Shown here: in pieces, positions 8,913 through 17,622 of the stretch | How positions within the stretch are numbered: position 1 is the stretch's first letter | Layout of the letters: every line of letters starts with the position of its first letter | NCBI RefSeq assembly: GCF_000760735.1 | Contig: NZ_JMEX01000008.1 | Span: 1,300,394-1,364,393 of the forward strand | Direction of reading: 5' to 3' | DNA length: 64,000 nucleotides | Origin: Rhodococcoides fascians A44A | Lineage (GTDB): Bacteria > Actinomycetota > Actinomycetes > Mycobacteriales > Mycobacteriaceae | The notes under the pieces: generated by a model | Database searches by the model: none | What the model was told of the DNA's origin: nothing | What the model saw: the letters and a program-made list of their open reading frames with translations, nothing else | Position numbers and translations under genes: made by a program

Positions 8913-10366
8913 GAGCGTCGAACATGAAGGCCGTGCTGGCGCGCCTGCGGGAGCTGCGCACCGCCGACGCACCTACCCACGGCGGCCGTGTCCTGTCCTA
9001 CGTCTACGACAGTGGTGTCGCCGAACTCGACGAGCTCGCCGCTGCGGCCATGCGTGAGGTCCAATCCGTCAACGGCCTCGATCCGACGGTGTTTCCCTCG
9101 GTTGCCACGATCGAGCGGGAACTCGTCGATTTCGGGCGTTCGATCTTCCACGGAGGCGAGGACGTCGTCGGCAACGTCACGACCGGCGGCACCGAAAGCT
9201 GCATCCTGGCGGTCCTCGGAGCACGTGATGCGGCAGGTAAGCACGGCGGCTCCATCGTCCACCCGACGACGGCACATGCCGCCTTCCGCAAGGCCGCGCA
9301 CCTACTCGGTGTGGAATCCATTGTCGTACCGGTCGATCCGGTCTCGGGCGTGCCGGATCCAGGACGCATCGCCGACGCCATCCGCGACGACACGATTCTC
9401 GTCGTCGCATCGGCTCCCAGTTACCCGTTCGCGACGATGGACCCCGTCGCGGACATCGCTGCCGTCGCGGCAACGCGCGGGGTGGCCGTTCACGTCGACG
9501 CCTGTATCGGCGGTCTGGCACTGCCCTGGTGGGGCGACGTGCCTGCCTGGGACTTCGGAGTGCCCGGCGTCACGAGCATCTCGGCGGACCTGCACAAGTA
9601 CGGCTACTCCCCCAAAGGCGCATCGCTGTTGCTGGTGCGCGGCCGAGATCGCCACCGCCACCAGTACTTCGGACTCACGGACTGGCCAGGATATCCCGTC
9701 GTCAACCCGACGTTGCTCGGTTCCAGATCGGTCGGGGCGATGACGGCGGCATGGGCGATAGTCACCGCACTCGGCGTCGACGGATTCGCCGACCTCACCG
9801 ACCGAATGCACGATTCCACAACGGCACTCGTCGCCGCGATCCGCGCCATCGACGGCCTACGCGTCGTCGGCGACCCCGTCGGGCCGCTGTTCGCAGTGGC
9901 CAAGGATTCCGCAGACGGGCCGCAGGCTGCCGTCGATCCGCATGTGTGGCTCGGCGCCGTCGGCAAGCGTGGTTTCTCGCTGCAGGCACAGCCGTCGTTG
10001 ACGCAATCCGACGGAACGGTGCTGCCGCGCACCACTCATCTGACCGTCACACCCGCGACAGTGTCCGTGCAGGGCGAGTTGGTCGCAGCTCTCGTAGCTG
10101 CCGCCGACGACGTGCGTGGTCAGGCCGCAGCGGAGCCGCCGCCCGCACTGGCCGAGCTCGCCCGACTGTTCCGCGACGGCGTGCTCACCTCCGAACAGGC
10201 ATCGGCACTGTCGTCCGACGAGGTGTACGGCGCACTCCAAGCGGCAGGCGTGACCGGGAGCGGGGACCTGGACATGGCGTCGGTACTTGCAGGCGTCGAA
10301 CAGTTGCCCCGCGACGTGAGCGCCGCGATGCTGATCGAATTTCTGGCACGAGTGATCGAAAAGTAG
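8909..10366 (+). CDS. PLP-dependent lyase/decarboxylase, sphingosine-1-phosphate lyase-like
   Basis: The 485-residue group II PLP enzyme shows the S1P-lyase set of motifs: TTGGTESCILAV, TAHAAFRKAAHLLG, VHVDACIGG, and GVTSISADLHKYGYSPKGAS with PLP lysine Lys230. Unlike the eukaryotic enzyme it has no N-terminal membrane anchor, and it carries an extra helical tail (about residues 405-485, LARLFRDGVLTSEQASALSSDEVYGAL). The ATG at 8909 overlaps the transporter stop. Family members split phosphorylated long-chain bases or decarboxylate amino acids (aspartate, glutamate, tyrosine types); the real substrate here is unknown. A longer open frame upstream is only read-through in another frame of the transporter gene. 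Confidence 0.82.
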   Translation: MRASNMKAVLARLRELRTADAPTHGGRVLSYVYDSGVAELDELAAAAMREVQSVNGLDPTVFPSVATIERELVDFGRSIFHGGEDVVGNVTTGGTESCILAVLGARDAAGKHGGSIVHPTTAHAAFRKAAHLLGVESIVVPVDPVSGVPDPGRIADAIRDDTILVVASAPSYPFATMDPVADIAAVAATRGVAVHVDACIGGLALPWWGDVPAWDFGVPGVTSISADLHKYGYSPKGASLLLVRGRDRHRHQYFGLTDWPGYPVVNPTLLGSRSVGAMTAAWAIVTALGVDGFADLTDRMHDSTTALVAAIRAIDGLRVVGDPVGPLFAVAKDSADGPQAAVDPHVWLGAVGKRGFSLQAQPSLTQSDGTVLPRTTHLTVTPATVSVQGELVAALVAAADDVRGQAAAEPPPALAELARLFRDGVLTSEQASALSSDEVYGALQAAGVTGSGDLDMASVLAGVEQLPRDVSAAMLIEFLARVIEK

Positions 10367-10374
10367 GGGTGGAC

Positions 10375-11628
10375 ATGCGTATTCGGCTTGCACTGGCAGC
10401 GCGGTTGATAGTGGCAGCGGGACTTGTACTGGCAGCCGGTGCTGTACCGGCCCAGGCTGCACCGGACTTCTACGCCGAACCGGCGGAGATCCCCTCGGAA
10501 CCGGGGACCGTTGTCGCTACCGAGCCGATCCCGTTCGTCGGGCAGACAGGTGCGCCCGCCCAGCGCGTGAAGTACACCTCCACCCTCGCCGACGGCACGC
10601 CCGTCGCGGTGACGGGCACGTACCTCGAACCGTCGGCCCCCTACCCGGCCGGCCCGACGCCGACCGTCGTCATCGGGCCGGGCACGCAGGGCCAAGGTGA
10701 CCAGTGTGCGCCGTCGCGGCAATTCCCGACCGGCGGCCAATACGACCCGAAGACCGGGAGCACCTCCATCAACTACGAAGGCGCCTTCGCCGTCGCATTC
10801 TTGACGCAGGGCATCCGCGTGTTCGTCACCGACTACATCGGCCTCGGCACACCGGGCATCCACACCTACGTCAACCGCGTCGAGGAAGGGCACGCCATGA
10901 TCGACGCCGCCCGCGCCGCCACGACACTGGGCGACGATGACCATGCGGGACCCGTCGCATTCTGGGGGCACTCCCAGGGCGGCGGTGCCGCGGCATCGGC
11001 GGCCGAACTGGTAGGTGACTACGCGCCGGAACTGAACGTGGCCGGCACCTACGCGAGTGCGCCTCCCGCCGACCTCGACGCCGTACTGCGGCACATCGAC
11101 GGGACGGGACTGACTGCGGCAATCGGCTTTGCGATCAACGGTTTCGTCGCCCGCTATCCGGAACTGCAGTCCGTCGTCGACGAGGCGTCGAACGATCGAG
11201 GCAAGGAAGTACTGAGGCGCGTGTCGACGCAATGCCTCATCGAAGCTCGGCGCGAGTTCGGTGGCACCTCCACGGCGCAATGGACCAAGGACGGAAAGAC
11301 ACTGGCGGACTCGATCGGCGGCAACCCCGTCGTGCAGCGGGTCTTCGACGACCAGCGCATCGGAAACGGAACCCCGAGCGCTCCGGTTCTGGTCAACACC
11401 GCGCAGGCCGACGACTTCATCCCGACGGACCAAGCACGCCGACTCGTCGCCGAATGGTGCTCTCGCGGCGCCGACGCATCGCTGTACGTCAACGAGCTCC
11501 CGCCCGTCCCAGGAGGCCTCGGGGTCAACCACCTCGCACCCGCGGCGACGGACTTCGGCGTCGGGCTCGACTGGATCAAGGATCGGTTCGCAGGAGTACC
11601 GACCACTTCCCGCTGTGCAGAAATCTGA
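10375..11628 (+). CDS. Secreted lipase (LIP / PF03583-type alpha/beta hydrolase)
   Basis: The 417-residue exported protein has a Sec signal peptide (residues 1-28, cleavage after AQA). The mature part is an alpha/beta hydrolase with GHSQGGGAA, nucleophile Ser200, and late NTAQADDFIPTDQA and GVNHLAP segments that supply the likely catalytic Asp and His. The pattern is that of secretory triacylglycerol lipases, which are common in Nocardiaceae. The ATG at 10375 follows AGGGGTGG and lies 8 bp after the S1P-lyase-like stop, so the two genes are probably cotranscribed. The substrate (acylglycerol or other ester) is inferred from family only. Confidence 0.85.
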   Translation: MRIRLALAARLIVAAGLVLAAGAVPAQAAPDFYAEPAEIPSEPGTVVATEPIPFVGQTGAPAQRVKYTSTLADGTPVAVTGTYLEPSAPYPAGPTPTVVIGPGTQGQGDQCAPSRQFPTGGQYDPKTGSTSINYEGAFAVAFLTQGIRVFVTDYIGLGTPGIHTYVNRVEEGHAMIDAARAATTLGDDDHAGPVAFWGHSQGGGAAASAAELVGDYAPELNVAGTYASAPPADLDAVLRHIDGTGLTAAIGFAINGFVARYPELQSVVDEASNDRGKEVLRRVSTQCLIEARREFGGTSTAQWTKDGKTLADSIGGNPVVQRVFDDQRIGNGTPSAPVLVNTAQADDFIPTDQARRLVAEWCSRGADASLYVNELPPVPGGLGVNHLAPAATDFGVGLDWIKDRFAGVPTTSRCAEI

Positions 11629-11687
11629 GCCGATAGTAAAGTTCCCTTCGCGAAAGACCGACCGGTCTCTACTTGGAGGGAAGTTCG

Positions 11688-12047
11688 ATGCCGTACCTCG
11701 GCCTGATCATCATGATCCTGTGGGTGTTCTGCCTGATCGACGTCATCACCGCCGACGAAGGCGGTGTACGGCACCTTCCCAAGATGATGTGGCTGCTGTT
11801 GGTCATCTTCATCCCGCTCGCCGGATCGATCGTGTGGCTCCTCGTGGGACGGCCCGTCGACGGCGGAATCTGGGGCGGAGCGGGCGGCGGAAGTTCAGCC
11901 CGCCGCAGCAACTCGGCGTATCCGGAATACGACACGCGGCCCGGCCGGGCAACCGGAACCACGGCCGAGGCCGACGAGGAATTTCTGCGTCAGTGCCGTG
12001 CCCGCGCCGAGGAACAGCGTCGTAAAGCTCGCGGCGACGGCGCCTGA
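11688..12047 (+). CDS. PLDc_N-domain small membrane protein
   Basis: The 119-residue protein has two N-terminal membrane segments (about residues 3-20 and 30-53, WLLLVIFIPLAGSIVWLLVGRP), the PLDc_N (phospholipase D-nuclease N-terminal) signature, and a hydrophilic tail rich in Arg/Glu (EEFLRQCRARAEEQRRKARG). No phospholipase catalytic HKD motif is present; stand-alone PLDc_N proteins are common in actinobacteria and have no known function. The start at 11688 follows GGAGGG. It converges on btuD with only 9 bp between the stops. Confidence 0.8.
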   Translation: MPYLGLIIMILWVFCLIDVITADEGGVRHLPKMMWLLLVIFIPLAGSIVWLLVGRPVDGGIWGGAGGGSSARRSNSAYPEYDTRPGRATGTTAEADEEFLRQCRARAEEQRRKARGDGA

Positions 12048-12056
12048 CGGCGGGGA

Positions 12057-12839
12057 TCAGCGAACAGCTCTCGAGACCAACGGTTTGTAGGTGACCTGCG
12101 GATACGTGCCCGTCTCGTCCAATTCCACCGACGCTCGCACGTGGTAGACCTCCTGCACCAAATCCTGGGTGATGACGTCCGACGGCCTGCCCACGGCCAC
12201 GACTTTTCCCGCTTGCAACACCACGATGCGATCGCAGAACATCGACGCCAGATTCAAATCGTGCAATGCGATGAAACTGGTCAACGGCAGGCCCGAAATC
12301 AACGCCAGGATGTCGAGTTGGTGCTGGATGTCGAGGTGGTTGGTGGGCTCGTCGAGGAGCAGTTCCGTCGGTTCCTGCGCCAACGCACGGGCGATCTGCG
12401 TGCGCTGACGCTCACCGCCGGACAGGGTGTGCCACAGCCGATTCGCCTTCGACGTCATTCCCGTGTCCGTCAGGGCCTTGTCCACGGCGACGTCGTCGGC
12501 TGCCGAATCTCCGCCCAGCAAACCGTGGTGCGGGATCCGACCGAGTCGAACCACGTCGCGCACCGCGATGTCCACCTCGGTGTCCGAATGCTGATCCACC
12601 ATCGCCACGCGTCGAGCGATCTGCTTGCGCCGCATCGACGCCATCGGCGCGCCGTCGAGCGTGACGTCACCGGAATCGGGCGAGACGATTCCCGCCAGAA
12701 TCCGCAACAGCGACGACTTACCGGACCCGTTCGGTCCGATCAGCCCGACGGTCTCCCCCGGATGCGGATCGAAATCCACTCCGTCGAGGATCTGGTTGTG
12801 GCCGCGAGACCACCGCACGGATGCGGCCTCGATCGTCAT
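12057..12839 (-). CDS. btuD: ABC importer ATP-binding protein (corrinoid/iron-siderophore type)
   Basis: The 260-residue ATPase has Walker A GPNGSGKSS, signature LSGGERQRTQIARAL, Walker B LLLDEPTNHLD and the switch His in ALHDLNL. It is the energising subunit of a type II importer. It overlaps the permease gene by 4 nt (ATGA) and is last in a btuF-btuC-btuD order transcribed on the minus strand behind a cobalamin riboswitch, which is why corrinoid rather than ferric siderophore is the favoured cargo. The symbol is by pathway inference. Confidence 0.85.
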   Translation of the reverse strand: MTIEAASVRWSRGHNQILDGVDFDPHPGETVGLIGPNGSGKSSLLRILAGIVSPDSGDVTLDGAPMASMRRKQIARRVAMVDQHSDTEVDIAVRDVVRLGRIPHHGLLGGDSAADDVAVDKALTDTGMTSKANRLWHTLSGGERQRTQIARALAQEPTELLLDEPTNHLDIQHQLDILALISGLPLTSFIALHDLNLASMFCDRIVVLQAGKVVAVGRPSDVITQDLVQEVYHVRASVELDETGTYPQVTYKPLVSRAVR

Positions 12840-13897
12840 CTCGTCCTCCGCATCCTGAAGAGAATCACCGCGAACGCAGGCACGCCGATCAGCGCGGTCA
12901 CCACGCCCACCGGAATTTCCTGTGGCTGGAACACCGTGCGGGCGATCGCGTCGACCCACACCATGAAGATCGCGCCGACGAGCACCGTCGTCGGCAACAG
13001 GCGACGATGCCGGGCGCCGACCAGGAACCGCGCCGCGTGCGGCAGAACCAACCCGACGAATCCGATCGCTCCGGCAGCACTGACCAACGTCGCGGTGATC
13101 AACGCGGTGATGACCAACAGCACGATCCGAATCCACTTGACGGACACTCCCAGCGATGCCGCGGCGTCGTTACCGAAGGTGAACGCGTCGAGCGCCGACG
13201 AATACAGCAGGCACACGACGATGCCGACGGCACAGACGATTCCGCACATCATCACATCGCCCCAGTCGGCGCCACCGAGAGATCCGAGCAGCCAGAACAG
13301 AACCCCTCGTGTCTGTTCTGCGTCGGCCGACGAGATGACGATGAACGACGTCAACGCCGAGAACAACTGCGTCCCAGCCACTCCGGCGAGCACTACCCGA
13401 TCGGTGCCTCCCCCGGCACCGGCGGCGAGCAACATCACCAGCAGAAACGAGAACACCGCTCCGACGAACGCGCCCGTCGACAGCGAATACATACCGCTGC
13501 CGATCCCGAGGACCGCGACCAGCACCGCGCCCGTCGACGCACCGGACGAGATGCCGAGCACGAACGGATCGGCCAACGGGTTACGCAGCAGGGACTGCAT
13601 GATCGCGCCGCACAGAGCCAGACCGGCGCCGCACACCGCTGCCAGCAGCGTTCGCGGAAGCCGAAGCTCCCACACGATCCCATCCTTGATCCGGCTCACG
13701 CCGGAGCTTCCGAACCCCATGTGCTCGAACGTGATTCGGTAGACATCGGCCACCGACAGATCCGCCGGCCCGATCGTGATCGCAACTGCGATCGACAGCA
13801 CCAGAACGACGGAGCCGATCAGCAGCAGCGGAAGCAGAAAGCTCCGTACCGACGGCTCCGCCTTCCGCACCGATGGCTCCGCCTGGGGCACGGTCAA
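12836..13897 (-). CDS. btuC: FecCD-family ABC permease (corrinoid uptake)
   Basis: This 353-residue permease has about ten hydrophobic helices and the FecCD signature LRLPRTLLAAVCGAGLALCGAIMQ followed by NPLADPFVLGISSGAS, the cytoplasmic loop that docks the ATPase. The N-terminus carries a short duplication (AEPSVR twice within the first 20 residues). It overlaps btuF by 4 nt and btuD by 4 nt, so the three genes form one tightly coupled transcript. Substrate identity rests on the upstream B12 riboswitch. Confidence 0.87.
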   Translation of the reverse strand: MTVPQAEPSVRKAEPSVRSFLLPLLLIGSVVLVLSIAVAITIGPADLSVADVYRITFEHMGFGSSGVSRIKDGIVWELRLPRTLLAAVCGAGLALCGAIMQSLLRNPLADPFVLGISSGASTGAVLVAVLGIGSGMYSLSTGAFVGAVFSFLLVMLLAAGAGGGTDRVVLAGVAGTQLFSALTSFIVISSADAEQTRGVLFWLLGSLGGADWGDVMMCGIVCAVGIVVCLLYSSALDAFTFGNDAAASLGVSVKWIRIVLLVITALITATLVSAAGAIGFVGLVLPHAARFLVGARHRRLLPTTVLVGAIFMVWVDAIARTVFQPQEIPVGVVTALIGVPAFAVILFRMRRTR

Positions 13898-14925
13898 TTC
13901 GCCAGGCCCCAGCCCTGCAGTGCAGCAGCGACCTTCTCGACGCCGTCGACGGTCCTGATCGACGGATTCAGATCCGCCCCGTTCACGACGATGTAGCGCT
14001 TGTCGGTCACCGCAGGAAGGCGCTGAGTCACCGGATTGCTCTCCAGGAACTCGATCTTGGAATCCAACGCGTCACCGGCCAGCGACCGGCGGCTCAGATC
14101 GGCCAGCACGAACGCCGTCGGGTTGCGGTCCGCCACCGACTCCCAGCTGACCTGCGGCCACTCGTCGGTGGTGTCCGAGTAGATGTTCTCCGCGCCCACC
14201 GAATTGGTGATGATGCCCGACGACCCGCAGCACCCCGCCATGTACGGCGTCGCAGTATCGGCGAACCAGTAGACCAACGAGGTGCCCGACGCATTCACCG
14301 TGCCCGACGCCTTGTCGAACCGCTCCTGCAGTTCGGCGACGAACTCCTCACCGCGCTCGGACACGTCGAAGATGGCCGCAAGATCACGAACCTCCTGGTA
14401 GACGGACTCGATCTCCAACGGCTGAGTACGAGCACCGTCCGAATTGACGCTCTCGTCGGTCTTGCCGTTGCAGTCCGTCGGCGACAGGTAGTTGGGCACA
14501 CCGAGCTGCTCGAGCTGACCACGCTCCGCCACCCCGCCAGGCCCGAGGGTCCCGCCGAACGACGCCGACACGAAATCCGGCTCGGCGTCGAGCACCACCT
14601 CCAACGACGGCTTGTTGTCCGCCAAACGCGGAACACGCTCGTTGTCCGCCGCCAGGTTCTCCCGCACCGGATCCGTCCACGTCGCCGACCCGACCATCCG
14701 ATCCGCCAAACCGAGACTCAACAGAATCTCCGTCGACCCCTGATTCAGCGACACCGCTCGCTGCGGAGGCGCATCGATCACCACCTCCTGACCACAGTTC
14801 TCGATAGTCAACGGAAAATTGCCGGACGATTCCTGCACCGCCTCCGACTCGGAACCGGAAGAACAAGCAGACAGAACAAGAGCTGCTGACAGCACAGCAA
14901 CACCGAAGGGAACACGAATAGCCAT
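13894..14925 (-). CDS. btuF: ABC substrate-binding lipoprotein (corrinoid type)
   Basis: The 343-residue precursor has a lipoprotein signal (LVLSACSSG lipobox, Cys about 20 residues from the start) and a two-lobe Fe/B12-type binding fold, with IDAPPQRAVSLNQGSTEILLSLGL and VSWESVADRNPTAFVLAD. The start at 14925 is chosen over an in-frame codon at 15021 because the longer version would read straight through the riboswitch and lose the signal peptide. Related actinobacterial proteins are sometimes labelled 'putative F420-0 transporter'; the leader here argues for cobalamin or a precursor. A double Cys (GCCGSSG) in the C-lobe is unusual and may bind or brace ligand. Confidence 0.83.
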   Translation of the reverse strand: MAIRVPFGVAVLSAALVLSACSSGSESEAVQESSGNFPLTIENCGQEVVIDAPPQRAVSLNQGSTEILLSLGLADRMVGSATWTDPVRENLAADNERVPRLADNKPSLEVVLDAEPDFVSASFGGTLGPGGVAERGQLEQLGVPNYLSPTDCNGKTDESVNSDGARTQPLEIESVYQEVRDLAAIFDVSERGEEFVAELQERFDKASGTVNASGTSLVYWFADTATPYMAGCCGSSGIITNSVGAENIYSDTTDEWPQVSWESVADRNPTAFVLADLSRRSLAGDALDSKIEFLESNPVTQRLPAVTDKRYIVVNGADLNPSIRTVDGVEKVAAALQGWGLAN

Positions 14926-14977
14926 GAGGTGGCGCAAACTTCCTACTAGGGGCCCTGTTCGCGGAGCCGCGGGACAT

Positions 14978-15105
14978 ACGCTGCAACAGGCAAGCGATCG
15001 GACTCCCACACTCGTGGTCACCGTTGCGCGTCAGTCCCGGATTCACACCGGATTCCCTCGCCCATCACACAGACCACCACACCGGTAATCCTGGGCTTAC
15101 TTTAA
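14978..15105 (-). ncRNA. Cobalamin (B12) riboswitch
   Basis: Read on the minus strand, the leader contains GGGAATCCGGTGTGAATCC, GGGACTGACGCGCAACGGT and a B12-box-like AGTCCGATCGCTTGCC, in the order and spacing of the cobalamin aptamer. The box end (GCCTGTT) can pair with AACAGGGC about 30 nt downstream, next to a GC-rich hairpin just before the btuF ribosome site, which suggests control of translation or elongation when B12 is bound. Edges are approximate. Confidence 0.88.
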
Positions 15106-15182
15106 CCCCTCTTGACGTTTCCCCTCGACCCGGTCGTTCAGCTCTCGCCCCTGTTCATGGACCGAACGTGGCCCCTGTTCGT

Positions 15183-15235
15183 GAACCGAACGTGGCGTTC
15201 GGTCACTTGTAGTGACTGAACGTCACGTTCGGTTC
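15183..15235 (-). terminator. Long hairpin (25-bp arms, 3-nt loop) at the MFS gene end
   Basis: Arms 15183-15207 and 15211-15235 are complementary with two mismatches around the loop TGT. The core shares GTTCGGTCA with the hairpin at 20172. It overlaps the last 11 codons of the minus-strand transporter, so the stop codon lies inside the hairpin. Just beyond it (15149-15196) a 24-nt unit ending CCGAACGTGGC is repeated directly. It is probably the terminator that separates the MFS gene from the B12 riboswitch unit. Confidence 0.6.
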
Positions 15236-16414
15236 GGTGGGACGCGCGCCCGGGAAGGTGTTGCGCCCGGCGGTGACGGTGACGAGGGCTCCAATGACGA
15301 GTAGGCCGGCGAGGGCGATGACGTCGGCGATGGATGCCCTGTCGACGACGATTCCGCCCACGAGGGCGCCCGAGGCGATGGCGAGCTGGAATGCGACGAC
15401 GTAGACGGCCGAGGCGCGGTCGGGGTCGGAGCGCGCGGTGTTCAGGACGGTCGACTGCAGGCATACCGGGACGGTGGTGAAGGCCAGACCCCACAGTCCG
15501 ATGCCCAGGACGCTCAGTGCTGCAAGGGAACCCGGGGCGGAGAGCACGGTCGTCCACAGCAGGGTGAGTGCGGCGACAACGACGGACAGTGCACCGATGG
15601 TGGATCGCCTCGGCCAGCGATCGAAGGTCCTGCCGACGATCCAGATACCGACGACTCCGCACAGCCCGTACAGCAGCAGCATCGCGGTCAGGGTCGTTCC
15701 GACGGACCCGAGGCCGCGGTCCACGATCAACGAGAAGTACGTGTACGCGACGAAGTGGCCGAGCACTGCGAGAAACGTTGCAACACAGATCATCACCAGC
15801 GATCGGTCGAGGACGCGTGCCCGTGATCCGGGGCCCGGGCCGGCGTCGGCGACCTTCATCGTCGGCAGCACCGCGAACAGCGTCACCGCGATGATCCCCG
15901 CGACGGCACCGATGCACACGGCCGCTGTGCGCCAGCCGAGCCACTGGCCGAGGGCAGCGGTCACCGGATTGCCTGCCACCAGCGCCAACGACGTTCCGGC
16001 GTAGACCGTCGCGATGGCCTTGCCTTTGCGTTCCGGGGCGACGAGCGATGCTGCGACCGGTGCGACCACTGCCCAGAACACGCCGTGCGTTGCAGCACAG
16101 ATCATTCGAGCGACGACCAGCATCGGATATCCGATGGCTACCGCGGACAGCAATTGCGACACCGCGAGTGCGCCCACGGTCACCACGACCACTGTTCGAC
16201 GCGGCCACCTGCGCACGAACGTCATGAGCGGCATCGTCATCACCGCGACTCCGTAGGCATAGAACGTCAACAGCAGGCCGACGCTCGATTCACTGACCCC
16301 CATGTCCGACGAGATCTCCGGCAGCAGCCCGACGGGCAGCGCCTCGGCGGTCACGTAGACGAAGGCCGCGGCCGCAAGAACGAGAAGCTTGGCGAGAGAT
16401 CTACCGTCACCCAT
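15203..16414 (-). CDS. MFS transporter, DHA1/arabinose-efflux (AraJ/Cmr-like) type
   Basis: The 403-residue protein has 12 predicted helices, an N-terminal VTAEALPVGLLPEISSDMGVSESSVG typical of DHA1 drug or sugar exporters, and FVRRWPRRTVVV in the loop 2-3 position (degenerate motif A). It is divergent from a LacI regulator, with a perfect LacI-type palindrome 3 bp upstream of its start, so it is almost certainly the regulated target. The last residues (TEPNVTFSHYK) are encoded inside a repeat-derived hairpin, which suggests the C-terminus was remodelled by repeat insertion. Substrate unknown. Confidence 0.85.
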   Translation of the reverse strand: MGDGRSLAKLLVLAAAAFVYVTAEALPVGLLPEISSDMGVSESSVGLLLTFYAYGVAVMTMPLMTFVRRWPRRTVVVVTVGALAVSQLLSAVAIGYPMLVVARMICAATHGVFWAVVAPVAASLVAPERKGKAIATVYAGTSLALVAGNPVTAALGQWLGWRTAAVCIGAVAGIIAVTLFAVLPTMKVADAGPGPGSRARVLDRSLVMICVATFLAVLGHFVAYTYFSLIVDRGLGSVGTTLTAMLLLYGLCGVVGIWIVGRTFDRWPRRSTIGALSVVVAALTLLWTTVLSAPGSLAALSVLGIGLWGLAFTTVPVCLQSTVLNTARSDPDRASAVYVVAFQLAIASGALVGGIVVDRASIADVIALAGLLVIGALVTVTAGRNTFPGARPTEPNVTFSHYK

Positions 16415-16416
16415 GT

Positions 16417-16432
16417 TGTGTATCGTTACACA
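16417..16432. promoter_or_regulatory. LacI-type operator
   Basis: TGTGTA-TCGT-TACACA is a perfect inverted repeat in the 46-bp gap between the divergent MFS and LacI genes, lying over the MFS leader. It fits a LacI dimer site that blocks MFS initiation. The binding protein is inferred from position. Confidence 0.6.
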
Positions 16433-16460
16433 TGTCGACGAGGAACGCTAGTGTGAACGC

Positions 16461-17510
16461 ATGCACCCCCGCCCGACCATGGCCGACGTCGCCGCCGCCG
16501 CGGGCGTGTCCACGATGAGCGTCTCCTACACCTACAACCAACCGACACGCGTCTCCGACGCCACCAGGACGCGAGTCCTCGCTGCAGCGGAGCGCCTCGG
16601 ATACACCGGCCCGCACACGGGCGCACGATCGCTGCGCAGCGGCAAGACCAACAACGTGGGCGTCGTCCTCAGCGAGAAACTGACGTATTCGTTCGAGAAC
16701 CCCCAGGCCCGCGCGTTCCTGACCGGAATCGCCGAGGCCTGCCTCGACACCGACTCCGGACTCGTCCTGCTGCCCAATGGAGGCCGGTCTCAGCCGAATT
16801 CGCCGGCGAAGGCCGATCTGGAGCGCATACGCGGCGCTCAGGTCGACGGGTACGTGTTGTGGACCACGGTGTCCGACGACCCGATGCTGGACGTCGTGAT
16901 CGGCACCGGCAAGCCGGTCTGCATCCAGGGCGGACCCGTCGTCCCGGGCGCAGCAATGATCGGGATCGACGATTCGGCAGCAGCACTCGCAGTCGGGCAA
17001 GTAGGACTGCGACAGTCGACAAAGCCTGCAGTGATCAGCTTTCCGCGCAATCGCGACCGCGTCGTCGAAATCGTGCACGGCCCCGACCCGGCCGACGCCA
17101 CCTTCCCGGTCACCGCCGCACGCCTCGCCGGCTTCCGCCGAGCCGTCGTCGACGCGGGTTTCAAGTGGGAGTCCACTCCCGTCGCCTTCGCCGGATCGAA
17201 CGCGTCCCCCGAAGGCGCCGACGCGGCACGGCGACTCGTCGACGCCGACGCACTTCTGTGTTGCAGTGACGACCTCGCGCTCGGGGCACTCGATGTCGTC
17301 GGCCCGCTCGACGGCTGCGACGGCGTTGCGATCACCGGCTGGGACGATTCCGATGCGGCCCGAGCCGCCGGTCTGACCACCGTCGCGCAATCACTGTTCG
17401 ATCAGGGCTGCGACGCAGCGCGCTGGGTGCTCGGCTCCCTCGACCGCATCCCCGAGAGCCCATGGTCGGTGCAGGTCCGGAATTCGACGAGACCCGCGCG
17501 CCCCCACTAA
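16461..17510 (+). CDS. LacI-family transcriptional regulator
   Basis: The 349-residue regulator has an N-terminal LacI helix-turn-helix and hinge (TMADVAAAAGVSTMSVSYTYNQPTRVSDATRTRVLAAAERLGY, residues 6-48), where TYN replaces the usual VLN. A periplasmic-binding-like sensor domain follows (VGVVLSEKL, GYVLWTTVSDDPML, ALGALDVV). It is divergent from the MFS exporter and probably represses it until a small ligand binds. The C-terminus is basic and slightly extended (NSTRPARPH). Confidence 0.88.
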   Translation: MHPRPTMADVAAAAGVSTMSVSYTYNQPTRVSDATRTRVLAAAERLGYTGPHTGARSLRSGKTNNVGVVLSEKLTYSFENPQARAFLTGIAEACLDTDSGLVLLPNGGRSQPNSPAKADLERIRGAQVDGYVLWTTVSDDPMLDVVIGTGKPVCIQGGPVVPGAAMIGIDDSAAALAVGQVGLRQSTKPAVISFPRNRDRVVEIVHGPDPADATFPVTAARLAGFRRAVVDAGFKWESTPVAFAGSNASPEGADAARRLVDADALLCCSDDLALGALDVVGPLDGCDGVAITGWDDSDAARAAGLTTVAQSLFDQGCDAARWVLGSLDRIPESPWSVQVRNSTRPARPH

Positions 17511-17622
17511 CCGGGTAATTCACACTCGTAGTCGCCTCAAAAAGGGGAATACGACCTGTTTGTAGCGCATAAGCAAACTTCGGGTTATGGTGAACGCGGC
17601 CGACCGGCCACGGGGGGGAAGT

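Noticed and set aside
14926-15021. Longer start for btuF
   Set aside because: It would translate the B12 riboswitch and remove the lipoprotein signal from the N-terminus.
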